Assembly: GCF_008000995.1 (NCBI RefSeq)
Contig: NZ_CP042828.1
Coordinates: 3,214,882-3,278,881 of the forward strand
Length of the DNA: 64,000 nucleotides
Source of the DNA: Ruania zhangjianzhongii
Lineage (GTDB): Bacteria > Actinomycetota > Actinomycetes > Actinomycetales > Beutenbergiaceae
Direction of reading: 5' to 3'
Position numbers and translations under genes: made by a program. The notes beneath the pieces are model-generated. The model was not told the DNA's origin and did not search any database. It saw only the letters and a list, made by a program, of their open reading frames with translations. Below, piece by piece: positions 35,724 through 44,270 of this stretch. Every line of letters starts with the position of its first letter. Within the stretch, counting starts at the first letter, position 1.

Positions 35724-36590
35724 TCACCCCAGCACGATCAGCGTCGTCGCGAGCAACGCGGCCGCCAGTCCGAACACCTGCGCGGCACGGAGCCGTTCGC
35801 CGAGGAAGAGCAGACCCACCACCACCGGCACCACCGGGTACAGCGAGGACAGCACCACCGTGACGGTGAGGAGCTCACCGCGCAGGGCGAACAGGTACGC
35901 AGTCAGCGCCACTGCGGCCAGCACGCCCGCGACGAGGCTCAGCACGAGCACGGAGGGTGGCGCCGCCCGGAGTTCCCGGCGCGCCGCACGGCCGGTGGCC
36001 CCGCGGAACAGGGTGAGGGCAGCGACGACGATCACCGCGAGCGCTGCACCGCGACCACTCAGGATCGGCCACAGGCCTGAGGCCGGCCCCGCCTGGGCAA
36101 GGCAGAGGTATTGCAGGGCGATTCCGCCGCCAGCCACCAGGCCGTCGATGATCGCGGCACGCGAAGCGTGGCTCGGCCCGTCCGTGCTCCTGCACATCAG
36201 CCAGAGCGCCGGAAGCGCGATCAGAACACCGATCCAGGTCAGCCCGGTCGGTCGTTCACCGAGGAACGCGGCCCCGACGAGCACGGGAAGCGCTACTCCG
36301 CCCACCGCGCTGAGTGGCACCACCAGGGACATCGCACCCCGGCTGATTCCGCGGAACAGGAAGGTCATGGCCGCGCCGGTACCGACACCCGAGGCGGCAC
36401 CCCAGGCCAGGTCTCCACTGGTGGCCGGCGTCGGGGCCGCGATCAGTACCACGACGGCAGTGGCCACCAGGCCCCCGGCCTGACCGAGGAACGCGGCGTG
36501 GACGAAGGAGATGCGCCGGGAGGCGAGGCCGCCGGCCACATCGGAGAGGCCGTAGCTCAGCGCGGAGCCGAGCGCCAGGAGGACGCCCAT
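35724..36590 (-). CDS. EamA-family (drug/metabolite superfamily) exporter
   Basis: 288 aa, ten hydrophobic helices arranged as two EamA repeats (MGVLLALGSALSYGLSDVAG starts the first; TAYLFALRGELLTVTVVLSS and PVVPVVVGLLFLGERLRA lie in the second). Substrate unknown. Starts immediately after the stop of the MarR-type regulator gene (TGAATG), so the two are cotranscribed and the exporter is likely under that regulator. Confidence 0.88.
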   Translation of the reverse strand: MGVLLALGSALSYGLSDVAGGLASRRISFVHAAFLGQAGGLVATAVVVLIAAPTPATSGDLAWGAASGVGTGAAMTFLFRGISRGAMSLVVPLSAVGGVALPVLVGAAFLGERPTGLTWIGVLIALPALWLMCRSTDGPSHASRAAIIDGLVAGGGIALQYLCLAQAGPASGLWPILSGRGAALAVIVVAALTLFRGATGRAARRELRAAPPSVLVLSLVAGVLAAVALTAYLFALRGELLTVTVVLSSLYPVVPVVVGLLFLGERLRAAQVFGLAAALLATTLIVLG

Positions 36591-37118
36591 TCACCTCGGC
36601 TCCCCTCGCTCAGCCCGACCGATCGGGCAGGCGGCGGTGCGGATGCACGCCTCCCGGTCGCACAGGCGGCAGATCCGCTGCCCCTGTCCTGTCCCCTCCT
36701 CCAGCTCGTACAGTATCCGCTCCAGCAGCCCGGCCAGTGCGTGCTGGTCGTCGGGGTCCAGCTTCTCGACTGCTTGCCGCAGTGGCACCCGTCGCGCACC
36801 GAGAAGCTCCTGCGCCAGCGCGCAGCCCTGGTCGGTCAGGTGCACGGTCATCCAACGCCGGTTGACGGTGCTAGGCGCCCGCCGAACCGCGCCGTCCGCC
36901 TCGAGAGAGTCCACCATCCGCGCCGCCGCCGGCTGGCTCAGCCGCACCCGCCGTCCGAGCTCACTCACGCTCAGTCCCGGGGTGGCATACAGCGAGATCA
37001 GGGCGGCTGTGCTGCTGGTGCTCAGTCGCCGGACCTGGGCTGCGCCGTCGAGCGCCCGATCCGTCAGTCCGAGAGCCGCCGCGCCGAGCAAGTTCGCGAT
37101 CCGGTCTACGTCATGCAT
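36591..37118 (-). CDS. MarR-family regulator with C-terminal cysteine cluster
   Basis: 175 aa from the Met at 37118 (MHDVDRIANLLG); five extra residues to 37133 are possible. Winged-helix core ALISLYATPGLSVSELGRR and RLSQPAAARMVDSLEADGAV. The tail has six cysteines in CRLCDREACIRTAACPIGR-type spacing, which could bind metal or sense thiol-reactive compounds. A 32-bp palindrome covers its start. Probably an autoregulator controlling the downstream exporter. Confidence 0.87.
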   Translation of the reverse strand: MHDVDRIANLLGAAALGLTDRALDGAAQVRRLSTSSTAALISLYATPGLSVSELGRRVRLSQPAAARMVDSLEADGAVRRAPSTVNRRWMTVHLTDQGCALAQELLGARRVPLRQAVEKLDPDDQHALAGLLERILYELEEGTGQGQRICRLCDREACIRTAACPIGRAERGEPR

Positions 37119-37144
37119 GGTGCATGGTTCCATGCTGCGTGCAT
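37113..37144. promoter_or_regulatory. Palindromic MarR operator at the regulator start
   Basis: The perfect core GCATGG-TT-CCATGC (37122-37135) is extended on both sides to a 32-bp imperfect palindrome ending ATGCAT...GTGCAT. It overlaps the translation start of the MarR gene, where a bound MarR dimer would block transcription. No ribosome site is seen, so a leaderless mRNA is possible. Confidence 0.55.
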
Positions 37145-37178
37145 GATCGCATCCTGGGTCAGGACGGCACGTCCTGAG

Positions 37179-38063
37179 TCAGGACAGCACATCCTTCGTG
37201 CTGAACCGGCCGTAGGCCAGCGCGCCGAAGAAGGCGATGTAGCCGACCTGGAGCACCGCGTTGTCGGTGAACGAGGCCCAGCTGATCGGTTCGCGCAGCA
37301 CGTCCACCGAGGCGAACCACCGATCGGTGAACAGCCACGGATGGAGCCAGGCGAGCTGGTCCAGCTGGCCGAGCACCTGCGCCACCACGGCAAGTACGGC
37401 AGTGGTGGCCATCGCGCCGACCGGGATGTCGGTGAGGGTGGAGACGAACAGTCCGATCGCCGCCAGCCCGAGCATCGCGATCGCCACGTGCGCGGCCACC
37501 AGCGCCGAGCGCACCAGCGCGCCGCCGACTCCGATCTCGTCCCCGGACAGCAGCGTGGCCGGCCCCACTCCGAACAGCGCCGATCCGATCGCCCACCCGG
37601 TCAGCAGCACCACCGCGGGTGCGAGCACGCAGAACACCGCTGCTCCGGCGTACTTCACCAGCAGCAGCCGCAGCCGCCCGGCCGGGGCGACCAGCAGGTA
37701 GCGCAGCGTGCCGTGCCCGGCCTCGCCGGCGATCGTGTCCCCAGCGGCCACCGCCACCGTCAGCGGCAGGAACAACGGGGTGGTCATCACCAGGGCGGTC
37801 ACCGAGACGAACATGCCGTTCTGGGTGATCCGGTCCAGGAACGGCGGGCCCTCCCCGGCCGCGGGCGGATCGGCGGAGAAGAACACCACCAGGGCGAGCA
37901 CCACCGGGATCGCGGCCAGCGCCGCGAACATCGCCCAGGTGCGCCGACGGCGCAGCAGCAGGATCAGCTCCGAGCCGAGCAGGGACCAGCCGGTGCCTCG
38001 AGCCGCACCGGCGGTGCCGCCATTCGCGCGGGCGGCCTCGGTACCGACGCGCTCACCGGGCAA
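37179..38063 (-). CDS. ABC-2 type transporter permease
   Basis: 294 aa, about six membrane helices; the motif AGDTIAGEAGHGTLRYLLVA is the ABC-2 permease signature between helices 2 and 3. Forms an exporter with the ATPase encoded just upstream (11-nt overlap). Substrate unknown; third partner may be the LolA-like protein in the same operon. The stop codon falls inside a near-tandem 20-bp repeat (37151-37190). Confidence 0.88.
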   Translation of the reverse strand: MPGERVGTEAARANGGTAGAARGTGWSLLGSELILLLRRRRTWAMFAALAAIPVVLALVVFFSADPPAAGEGPPFLDRITQNGMFVSVTALVMTTPLFLPLTVAVAAGDTIAGEAGHGTLRYLLVAPAGRLRLLLVKYAGAAVFCVLAPAVVLLTGWAIGSALFGVGPATLLSGDEIGVGGALVRSALVAAHVAIAMLGLAAIGLFVSTLTDIPVGAMATTAVLAVVAQVLGQLDQLAWLHPWLFTDRWFASVDVLREPISWASFTDNAVLQVGYIAFFGALAYGRFSTKDVLS

Positions 38064-39021
38064 GGTCGAACCCCTCCCCGGTCAGCACCACGAACAGCTC
38101 TTCCAGGCTGGGCCGGCGCAGCTCGAAACCCCGCACCCGCACGCCGGCGGCGACCAGTGCGTCGACCAGCCGCTCCGGCTGTTCCTCGACCTGCTCGGCG
38201 CTCTCCTCGCCGGGCACCGCCAGCACCTCCACGCCCTCCCCCGCCACGGGCCGGTGCTCGGTCACCTCCAGCCCGTGCCGAACCAGTTCGGCGGCGGCCA
38301 GGTCCGGGTCGGGGGTACGCACCAGTACCTGGGCCCGGCCGGCACCGCGCAGTTCGGTCAGACTGCCCTGCGCCTTCAGCAGGCCGAGGTGCATCACCGC
38401 CGCATGCGTGCACACCTGCTCGACCTCAGCGAGCAGGTGAGAGGAGACGAGAACTGTCGTTCCGCCGTCGGCCAGGCCTTTGATCAAGGTGCGCACCTCG
38501 CGGGTGCCCTGCGGATCCAAGCCGTTCGTGGGCTCGTCCAGCGCCAGCAGCCGGCGCGGGGCAAGCAGGGCGTTCGCGATCCCCAGCCGTTGCTTCATGC
38601 CCAGGGAGTAGGCGCGCACCTTCTTGCCCGCGGCCCGGGTCAGCCCGACCCGTTCCAGAGCCTCACCGATCCGGCGTGCCCGGCTCCTGGACTCGGCGCG
38701 CGGGTCGGCAGCATCGAGCCGGGCGAGATTGGCGGCACCGGAGAGGAACGGGTAGAACGCTGGTCCCTCGATCAGCGCGCCCACCTGCGGCAGGGCCGCG
38801 GCGAGACCGCCGGGAACCTCCCGGTCGAGCACCCGCGCGCTGCCGGAGGTGGCGGCGGCCAGGCCGAGCAGCACGCGGATGGTGGTGGTCTTGCCGGAGC
38901 CGTTCGGGCCGAGGAAACCGAACACGCTGCCAGTCGGGACGGCCAGGTCGATACCGTCGACCGCGACCTGCCGGCCGAAACGCTTCGTCAGTGCGGAGGT
39001 CTCGACGGCAAGGTCGGTCAT
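38053..39021 (-). CDS. ABC transporter ATP-binding protein
   Basis: 322 aa. Walker A FLGPNGSGKTTTIRVL, signature YSLGMKQRLGIANALL, Walker B LLALDEPTNGLDP and H-loop SSHLLAEVEQ. The C-terminal 90 residues are the usual regulatory extension of ABC-2 exporters. Starts 4 nt inside the stop of the LolA-like gene and overlaps the permease gene by 11 nt. Confidence 0.93.
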   Translation of the reverse strand: MTDLAVETSALTKRFGRQVAVDGIDLAVPTGSVFGFLGPNGSGKTTTIRVLLGLAAATSGSARVLDREVPGGLAAALPQVGALIEGPAFYPFLSGAANLARLDAADPRAESRSRARRIGEALERVGLTRAAGKKVRAYSLGMKQRLGIANALLAPRRLLALDEPTNGLDPQGTREVRTLIKGLADGGTTVLVSSHLLAEVEQVCTHAAVMHLGLLKAQGSLTELRGAGRAQVLVRTPDPDLAAAELVRHGLEVTEHRPVAGEGVEVLAVPGEESAEQVEEQPERLVDALVAAGVRVRGFELRRPSLEELFVVLTGEGFDLAR

Positions 39022-40061
39022 GCCGCGGCCTGCAGCCGCTCCAGTGGTACGGCGCCCGCGAGCACCCGTCCGTCGTCGGTGATCAGTACGGTCAGCAGGT
39101 CGGTGGTCAGCACACGGCCACCGTCGACGGCGGAGGTCAGCTGGGTCAGGATCGGTTGCGTGCTCAGGTCGAGCGTGCCGGCGGGGGCGGCCAGGACGGT
39201 CTCCCAGCCGGTTCCGGTGGCCTGCGGGCGCGGCTGGCTCGAATCGGCGCCGTGCTGCCCGTCGTGGCCCTGCGGGTCGACCTCCTCCACGGTGGCGTCA
39301 GCGGGCGGGGTGAAGTCGAACAGGTCCGCATCCGGCGGGCTCAGGTCCAGCTCTGTGTAGGCGACCTCGACCGCGGGGCTGTCCGCGCCGCTGGCTGTGA
39401 TGCTCACCCGCAGCGGGAGGCCGGTCTCGCCGTCGACGGCGATGCTCACCTCGCCGACGAGCGTGCTGTCGGTGCGGGGCGTGAGCACCAGATCGTAAGC
39501 GGTGCGCCCCGCGACCTCGACGTTCCCGCGGACGCTGAGCTCAGTGCTCGGATCGGCAGCCGCGACGACCTGCTCGGCGAGCGCCTCCGGAGTGAGCTGC
39601 TGCGCGCCCCGGGCCTGGTCGGAGTGCTCCCCCTCGGGTGCGGTGACATGGGTGGCGGAGTTGTCGGCGGAGTCGTAGAACCAGGCGTCGCTGCCGTTGA
39701 CGATGGCGTTCTGCTCGCCGAAGCTGTCGAAGAGCTGGATCCTGGCCTGGTCCTGGTCACCGACGAACACCCGGCCCGTGTGATCGCTGGTGATCAGCTC
39801 CAACCCGTCCAGCACGGCGGCGGCGTCACCATCGGTGCCAGGGACGTCCGCGGGCAGCTCGGGCAGACCGAGGTCGCTGGTCTGGGTGAATTCACCGGAC
39901 AGCGGCTGATGCTCGTGTCCGGCGAGCAGGGTGAGCACATCCTCGGGGCTGCGCTCGGGCAACTCGTCGGCGCCGGCGGTGGTGGTGGCCACGGCGAACG
40001 ATCCGGCCACGACGAGCGGGACGGCGGCCGCCGGCAGCCAGCGGGTCCAGGTACGTGCCAT
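39018..40061 (-). CDS. LolA-like secreted lipoprotein-carrier/DUF2092 family protein
   Basis: 347 aa with signal peptide (WLPAAAVPLVVAGSFAVATT). GAGGAG lies 8 nt before the ATG at 40061; the GTG two codons earlier is also possible. The mature part has a LolA-like half-barrel layout (EFTQTSDLGLPELP, WFYDSADNSATHVTAPEG, YDLVLTPRTDSTLVGEVSIA, GLPLRVSI). In Gram-positives such proteins are thought to bind lipids or act with an ABC exporter; here it heads that operon. Confidence 0.82.
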   Translation of the reverse strand: MARTWTRWLPAAAVPLVVAGSFAVATTTAGADELPERSPEDVLTLLAGHEHQPLSGEFTQTSDLGLPELPADVPGTDGDAAAVLDGLELITSDHTGRVFVGDQDQARIQLFDSFGEQNAIVNGSDAWFYDSADNSATHVTAPEGEHSDQARGAQQLTPEALAEQVVAAADPSTELSVRGNVEVAGRTAYDLVLTPRTDSTLVGEVSIAVDGETGLPLRVSITASGADSPAVEVAYTELDLSPPDADLFDFTPPADATVEEVDPQGHDGQHGADSSQPRPQATGTGWETVLAAPAGTLDLSTQPILTQLTSAVDGGRVLTTDLLTVLITDDGRVLAGAVPLERLQAAA

Positions 40062-40182
40062 GGTCACAACTCCTCACAGACGTCTAGTTCGACGGTACGC
40101 TGCGGATCGCGGATATGCCAGGGGTGGTGGGGCGTTCAGACGGGGCGTACCTGTGCGCGGCGCGGCGGCCCGTGCCGTCCGC

Positions 40183-41115
40183 TCAGCCTGGGTAGTGGTG
40201 GGTGTGCCAGTGCTGGGCGATATCGATGCGCCGGGGCAGCCAGACGTCCTCGTGCCCGAGCACGTAGTCGAGGAACCGGCGCAGGCTCGCCGTGCGGCCC
40301 GGGCGGCCGATGAGCCGGCAGTGCAGACCCACCGACATCATCTTCGGCGCTCCCTCCTGCCCCTCGGCGTAGAGGACGTCGAAGGCATCTTTGAGGTAGG
40401 CGTAGAACTGGTCCCCGGAGTTGAAGCCCTGCGGTGTCGCGAACCGCATGTCGTTGGCCTCCAGCGTGTAGGGGATGATCAGGAACGGCTCGCCGGCGCC
40501 GGTGCACACCCAGTAGGGCAGATCGTCGCTGTAGGCGTCCGAGGAGTACAGGAATCCACCCTCCTCCATCACCAACCGGAGCGTGTTCTCCGAGGGCTTG
40601 CCCTGGTACATGCCGTACGGGCGCTCACCAGCCACCTCGGTGTGCAACCGGACTGCCTCACGGATGTGCGCACGCTCGAGCTCCTCGGAACAGTCCCTGT
40701 ACTCCAGCCATCGGTAGCCGTGGCTGGCGATCTCCCAGCCGGCTTCGTTCATTGCCGCCACCGCTTCCGGGTTTCGCGCCATCGCGAGGGTCACGCCGTA
40801 GACGGTGACCGGCACGTCCAGCCCCGTGAACAGGCGGTGCAGGCGCCAGAACCCGGCACGGGAACCGTACTCGTAGATCGACTCGATGTTGAGGTTGCGC
40901 TGCCCCGGCCAGGGATCGGCGCCCACGATCTCGGAGAGCAGGCTCTCCGAGGCGGGGTCGCCGTCGAGGATGCAGCTTTCGGCCCCCTCCTCGTAGTTGA
41001 CCACGAACTGCACGGCCAGCTTCGCGCCTCCGGGCCACTGCGGGTCGGGTGTGTGCCGGCCGTAGCCGACCAGGTCGCGCGGTGTGCTGATATCGAGCAG
41101 ACCGTCTGCCGTCAT
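40183..41115 (-). CDS. Polysaccharide-deacetylase family allantoinase-like protein (PuuE type)
   Basis: 310 aa. NodB-homology fold of the PuuE branch: VNYEEGAESCILDGD, ESIYEYGSRAGFWRLHRLF, EIASHGYRWLEY (metal His region) and VGLHCRLIGRPGR. Family members hydrolyse allantoin or related ureides. No other purine-catabolism gene is visible, so the substrate remains uncertain. Single gene. Confidence 0.85.
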   Translation of the reverse strand: MTADGLLDISTPRDLVGYGRHTPDPQWPGGAKLAVQFVVNYEEGAESCILDGDPASESLLSEIVGADPWPGQRNLNIESIYEYGSRAGFWRLHRLFTGLDVPVTVYGVTLAMARNPEAVAAMNEAGWEIASHGYRWLEYRDCSEELERAHIREAVRLHTEVAGERPYGMYQGKPSENTLRLVMEEGGFLYSSDAYSDDLPYWVCTGAGEPFLIIPYTLEANDMRFATPQGFNSGDQFYAYLKDAFDVLYAEGQEGAPKMMSVGLHCRLIGRPGRTASLRRFLDYVLGHEDVWLPRRIDIAQHWHTHHYPG

Positions 41116-41171
41116 GGCTCCCTCGTCCTCCAGGATGGGCCGGTGCCGGCCGCAGGTTGTGCCGAGCGCCC

Positions 41172-41648
41172 TCAGGCTACGATGCGGCTCGCCTGGTCGC
41201 CCGGCTGGTTCGGCCGCCGGCGCAGGGACTTGGTCTGCCCACGCTGCTTCTTCGCGTCGATGCGGCGCTGCCGGGCCCGGCGGCTGGGCCTGGTCCGCCG
41301 GCGGGTGGGCGGTGGCGGCATCAGCGCGTCCCGGAGCAGGGCGGCGAGCCGGGCCCGTGCCTCGTTCCGGTTGCGCAGCTGTGAGGCGTGCGCGCTGGCG
41401 ACGATGCGAATCTCCCCGTCCACCAACAACCGCCCCACGGCGCCCAGGACCCGCTCTCGTTGCGCCGGCGTGAAGGCACTCGACGTCCCTGGGGTAAACA
41501 AGAGCTCGACCCGCGTGTCGGTGGTGTTCACCGACTGCCCGCCAGGGCCGGAGGATCGGCTGAACCGCTCGGTCAGCTCGCTGCCGGGGACCACCAGGCC
41601 GCCGGGATTGCCGGGGCCTGGCGGCACAGGGAGATCGTTGGCGGCCAT
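41172..41648 (-). CDS. arfB: ArfB-like peptidyl-tRNA hydrolase (ribosome rescue, GGQ protein)
   Basis: 158 aa. The release-factor catalytic GGQ is at residues 36-38 (SRSSGPGGQSVNTTDTRVEL). The C-terminal tail is highly basic (TRRRTRPSRRARQRRIDAKK), as needed to enter the empty mRNA channel of stalled ribosomes. Hydrolyses peptidyl-tRNA on non-stop complexes. Single gene, preceded by the hairpin at 41695-41744. Confidence 0.92.
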   Translation of the reverse strand: MAANDLPVPPGPGNPGGLVVPGSELTERFSRSSGPGGQSVNTTDTRVELLFTPGTSSAFTPAQRERVLGAVGRLLVDGEIRIVASAHASQLRNRNEARARLAALLRDALMPPPPTRRRTRPSRRARQRRIDAKKQRGQTKSLRRRPNQPGDQASRIVA

Positions 41649-41694
41649 GTCACGGCCGAGGTTACCGTCGGCCGGAGTCCAGCCACCCCGCAGT

Positions 41695-41744
41695 GGGTGA
41701 CATTTCCGTCGCCAGATCGTCGATTGGCGACGGAAATGTCACCC
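41695..41744 (-). terminator. Perfect 20-bp-arm inverted repeat, probable terminator
   Basis: GGGTGACATTTCCGTCGCCA (41695-41714) and its exact complement (41725-41744) flank a 10-nt loop that can pair further. It begins 25 nt beyond the stop of the sugar isomerase gene (minus strand). No T-tract. The perfect arms suggest either a rho-independent type terminator or a member of a dispersed hairpin family. Confidence 0.65.
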
Positions 41745-41768
41745 AGCCGGGAAGGGGTGGGGGTGGGC

Positions 41769-42776
41769 TCAGCGGGTGGAGAAGGCCGAGTCGAAGGCGG
41801 CCTCCGAGGGCTGGTACTTGCTCAGCTGTCGCACGAACTCCAGCGCCTCCGGTGCACCGACCAGGCGGTCCATCCCGGCGTCCTCCCACTCCACCGAGAG
41901 CGGGCCGTCGTAGCCGATGTGGTTCAGCGCGCGGAACGCGTCCTCCCACGGCACGTCCCCGTGACCGGTGTTGATGAAGTCCCAGCCGCGGTGTGGGTGT
42001 GCCCAGGGCAGGTGCGAGGACAGCCGGCCGTTGCGGCCACTGTCCATCCGCACCTTGGTGTCCTTGCAGTGCACGTGGAAGATCTTCTCCGGGAAGTCCA
42101 GCAGGAAGCCCACCGGGTCCAGCTGCTGCCAGACCATGTGGCTGGGGTCCCAGTTCAGCCCGAAGGCGTCCCGGTGGCCGATCGCCTCGAACGTCTTCAC
42201 CGTGGTCCAGTAGTCGTAGGCGATCTCGCTGGGGTGCACCTCGAGCGCGAACCGCACCCCTTCCTCGTCGAAGACGTCCAGGATGGGATTCCACCGGTCG
42301 GCGAAGTCCTGGTAGCCGGCCTCGATGATCTCCTCGCGCACCGGCGGGAACATCGCCACGTACTTCCAGATCGCTGACCCGGTGAATCCGGTCACTGTCT
42401 TCACGCCGAGCCGCTTGGCTGCACGAGCGGTGTTCTTCAGCTCCTCGGCGGCGCGCTGGCGCACCCCTTCCGGGTCACCGTCGCCCCACACCGAGTCCGG
42501 CAGCATGTCCTGGTGCCGGATGTCGATCGGGTCGTCGCACACGGCCTGACCCTTGAGGTGGTTGGAGATGGTCCAGACCTTCAGTCCGTTCTTCTCCAGG
42601 GTGGCGAGCTTCTCGGCGACGTAGTCATCATCGGTGGCCGCGCGGTTGGGGTCCAGGTGGTCGCCCCAGCAGGCGATCTCCAGGCCGTCGTAGCCCCATT
42701 CACCAGCCAGGCGGCACACCTCCTCGAACGGCAGGTCGGCCCACTGGCCGGTGAACAACGTGATCGGTCGTGCCAT
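41769..42776 (-). CDS. Sugar phosphate isomerase/epimerase-family protein (xylose-isomerase-like TIM barrel)
   Basis: 335 aa. AP-endonuclease-2/xylose-isomerase-like barrel with metal-ligand strands [15 protein letters not shown] (Glu), [13 protein letters not shown] (Asp/His), [10 protein letters not shown] (His) and [11 protein letters not shown] (Glu). Follows the Gfo/Idh/MocA oxidoreductase gene by 40 nt in the same direction. Such pairs act on inositols, keto-sugars or 3-keto-glycosides; the substrate cannot be fixed from sequence. Confidence 0.88.
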   Translation of the reverse strand: MARPITLFTGQWADLPFEEVCRLAGEWGYDGLEIACWGDHLDPNRAATDDDYVAEKLATLEKNGLKVWTISNHLKGQAVCDDPIDIRHQDMLPDSVWGDGDPEGVRQRAAEELKNTARAAKRLGVKTVTGFTGSAIWKYVAMFPPVREEIIEAGYQDFADRWNPILDVFDEEGVRFALEVHPSEIAYDYWTTVKTFEAIGHRDAFGLNWDPSHMVWQQLDPVGFLLDFPEKIFHVHCKDTKVRMDSGRNGRLSSHLPWAHPHRGWDFINTGHGDVPWEDAFRALNHIGYDGPLSVEWEDAGMDRLVGAPEALEFVRQLSKYQPSEAAFDSAFSTR

Positions 42777-42816
42777 TGGTCTTCTCCTCTGGTCGGTCGG
42801 ATCGGGTCGGCCGGTC

Positions 42817-43998
42817 TCAGCCGGGCACGTCCACCCAGGTGCTGCCGGCGGTGGCGGAGGATTCCACGGCGGCGAGCACTCGCTGCACCGTCAGTCCGTC
42901 CGCGAACGAGGGTTCGGGCTGCTGCCCGGCGGCGAGCGCTGTCACCAGGTCCACCACCTGGTGGGTGAAGCCGTGCTCATAGCCGAGGCCGTGCCCGGGC
43001 GGCCACCAGGCGGCGATGTAGGGGTGGGAGCCTTCGGTGACCAAGATGGTCCGGAAGCCGCCGGTGCGCGGGTCCTCGTTCGAGTCGAAGTACTCCAGCT
43101 CGTTCAGCCGTTCCAGGTCGAAGGCGAGCGCGCCCTCGGTACCGGAGATCTCCACGCGAAGGGCGTTCTTGCGGCCCCAGGCGTACCGAGTGGCCTCGAA
43201 TGTTCCCACCGCTCCCCCAGAGAGCCGGGCTAGCCAGATCGCGGTGTCGTCCACGGTCACCGGGCCGAGCTCGTCCCCGCCGACTCCGGCGATCCCCACC
43301 CGCTCGGTCTCGATCGGCCGCTCGGTCACGAACGTCTCGGTCATGGCGGTCACGCCAGCGATCCGCTGGGCGGTGAGGAACTGCACCAGGTCAGTGATGT
43401 GCGCGCCGATGTCCCCCAGGGCCCCGGATCCGGCCTTGGTCTTGTCCAGCCGCCAGCTCAGCGGCGCCTCGGAGTCCGCGAGCCAGTCCTGCAGATACTG
43501 GGCGCGGACCTGACGGATGTCCCCGATTCTCCCCTCGGCGATGAGTTGCCGGGCCAGCTGTATCGCCGGCAGGCGCCGATAGGTGAACCCCACCATGGCC
43601 CGCACTCCCTGGCCGGCCGCCTTCTCAGCTGCCGCCGTCATCGCCTCAGCCTCGGCCACCGAGTTGGCCAGCGGCTTCTCGCAGAGCACGTGCTTGCCGG
43701 CTTCGAGGGCACCGATCGCGATCTCGGCGTGAGTGTTCCCCGGGGTACACACATCCACCAGGTCCACATCGTCGCGGGCGACGGCGGAGCGCCAGTCGGT
43801 CTCGGTGCTCGCCCAGCCGAGTCGGTCGGCCGCCGCGGCCACCTTGGCCTGGTCGCGTCCGCACAGCACGTGCTGCACCGGGGTGAGCGGCAGGTCGAAG
43901 AACCGTGGCGCCGTGCGCCAGGCCTGGGAGTGCGCCGCTCCCATGAACGCGTAGCCGATCATCGCTACCCGCAGCGGCGGCGGTGGATTGCTGGTCAT
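42817..43998 (-). CDS. Gfo/Idh/MocA-family sugar oxidoreductase
   Basis: 393 aa. N-terminal Rossmann fold ([18 protein letters not shown]), dinucleotide site and the catalytic EKPLANS motif ([15 protein letters not shown]); C-terminal alpha/beta domain with [16 protein letters not shown] (catalytic Asp/His). Oxidises or reduces a sugar or cyclitol hydroxyl with NAD(P). AGGAGG is present upstream of the ATG. Likely works with the downstream isomerase. Confidence 0.92.
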   Translation of the reverse strand: MTSNPPPPLRVAMIGYAFMGAAHSQAWRTAPRFFDLPLTPVQHVLCGRDQAKVAAAADRLGWASTETDWRSAVARDDVDLVDVCTPGNTHAEIAIGALEAGKHVLCEKPLANSVAEAEAMTAAAEKAAGQGVRAMVGFTYRRLPAIQLARQLIAEGRIGDIRQVRAQYLQDWLADSEAPLSWRLDKTKAGSGALGDIGAHITDLVQFLTAQRIAGVTAMTETFVTERPIETERVGIAGVGGDELGPVTVDDTAIWLARLSGGAVGTFEATRYAWGRKNALRVEISGTEGALAFDLERLNELEYFDSNEDPRTGGFRTILVTEGSHPYIAAWWPPGHGLGYEHGFTHQVVDLVTALAAGQQPEPSFADGLTVQRVLAAVESSATAGSTWVDVPG

Positions 43999-44230
43999 CG
44001 AAGGAGTCCTCCTAGATCACTCTTCACGAAGATAGTCCTCTCGGTACGGGTGAGCCGGGGCATTTCCGCACTCGCACCGCCTGCTAGTTGGTCCCTCGAC
44101 CGGAGGTCGACGATGGCAGAGGGCTTAGGGGCCCAGGTGCGCAGGGGCTTTCGCGCCCTTGCCCTGGTGGTCGCCGTATCCCGCGGCGGTTCGGTCTGCG
44201 GCATCTGGAAGGTCCGTGGCGCAGACCGCC

Positions 44231-44263
44231 GCGGTGCACCGAGGGAGTTCCCCGGTGCACCGC
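44231..44263 (-). terminator. Hairpin terminator after the CUT2 binding-protein gene
   Basis: GCGGTGCACCG (44231-44241) pairs perfectly with CGGTGCACCGC (44253-44263) around an 11-nt loop, 7 nt beyond the stop codon at 44271. GC-rich stem with no long T-run, as common in actinobacteria. Confidence 0.65.
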
Positions 44264-44270
44264 CGGGGGC

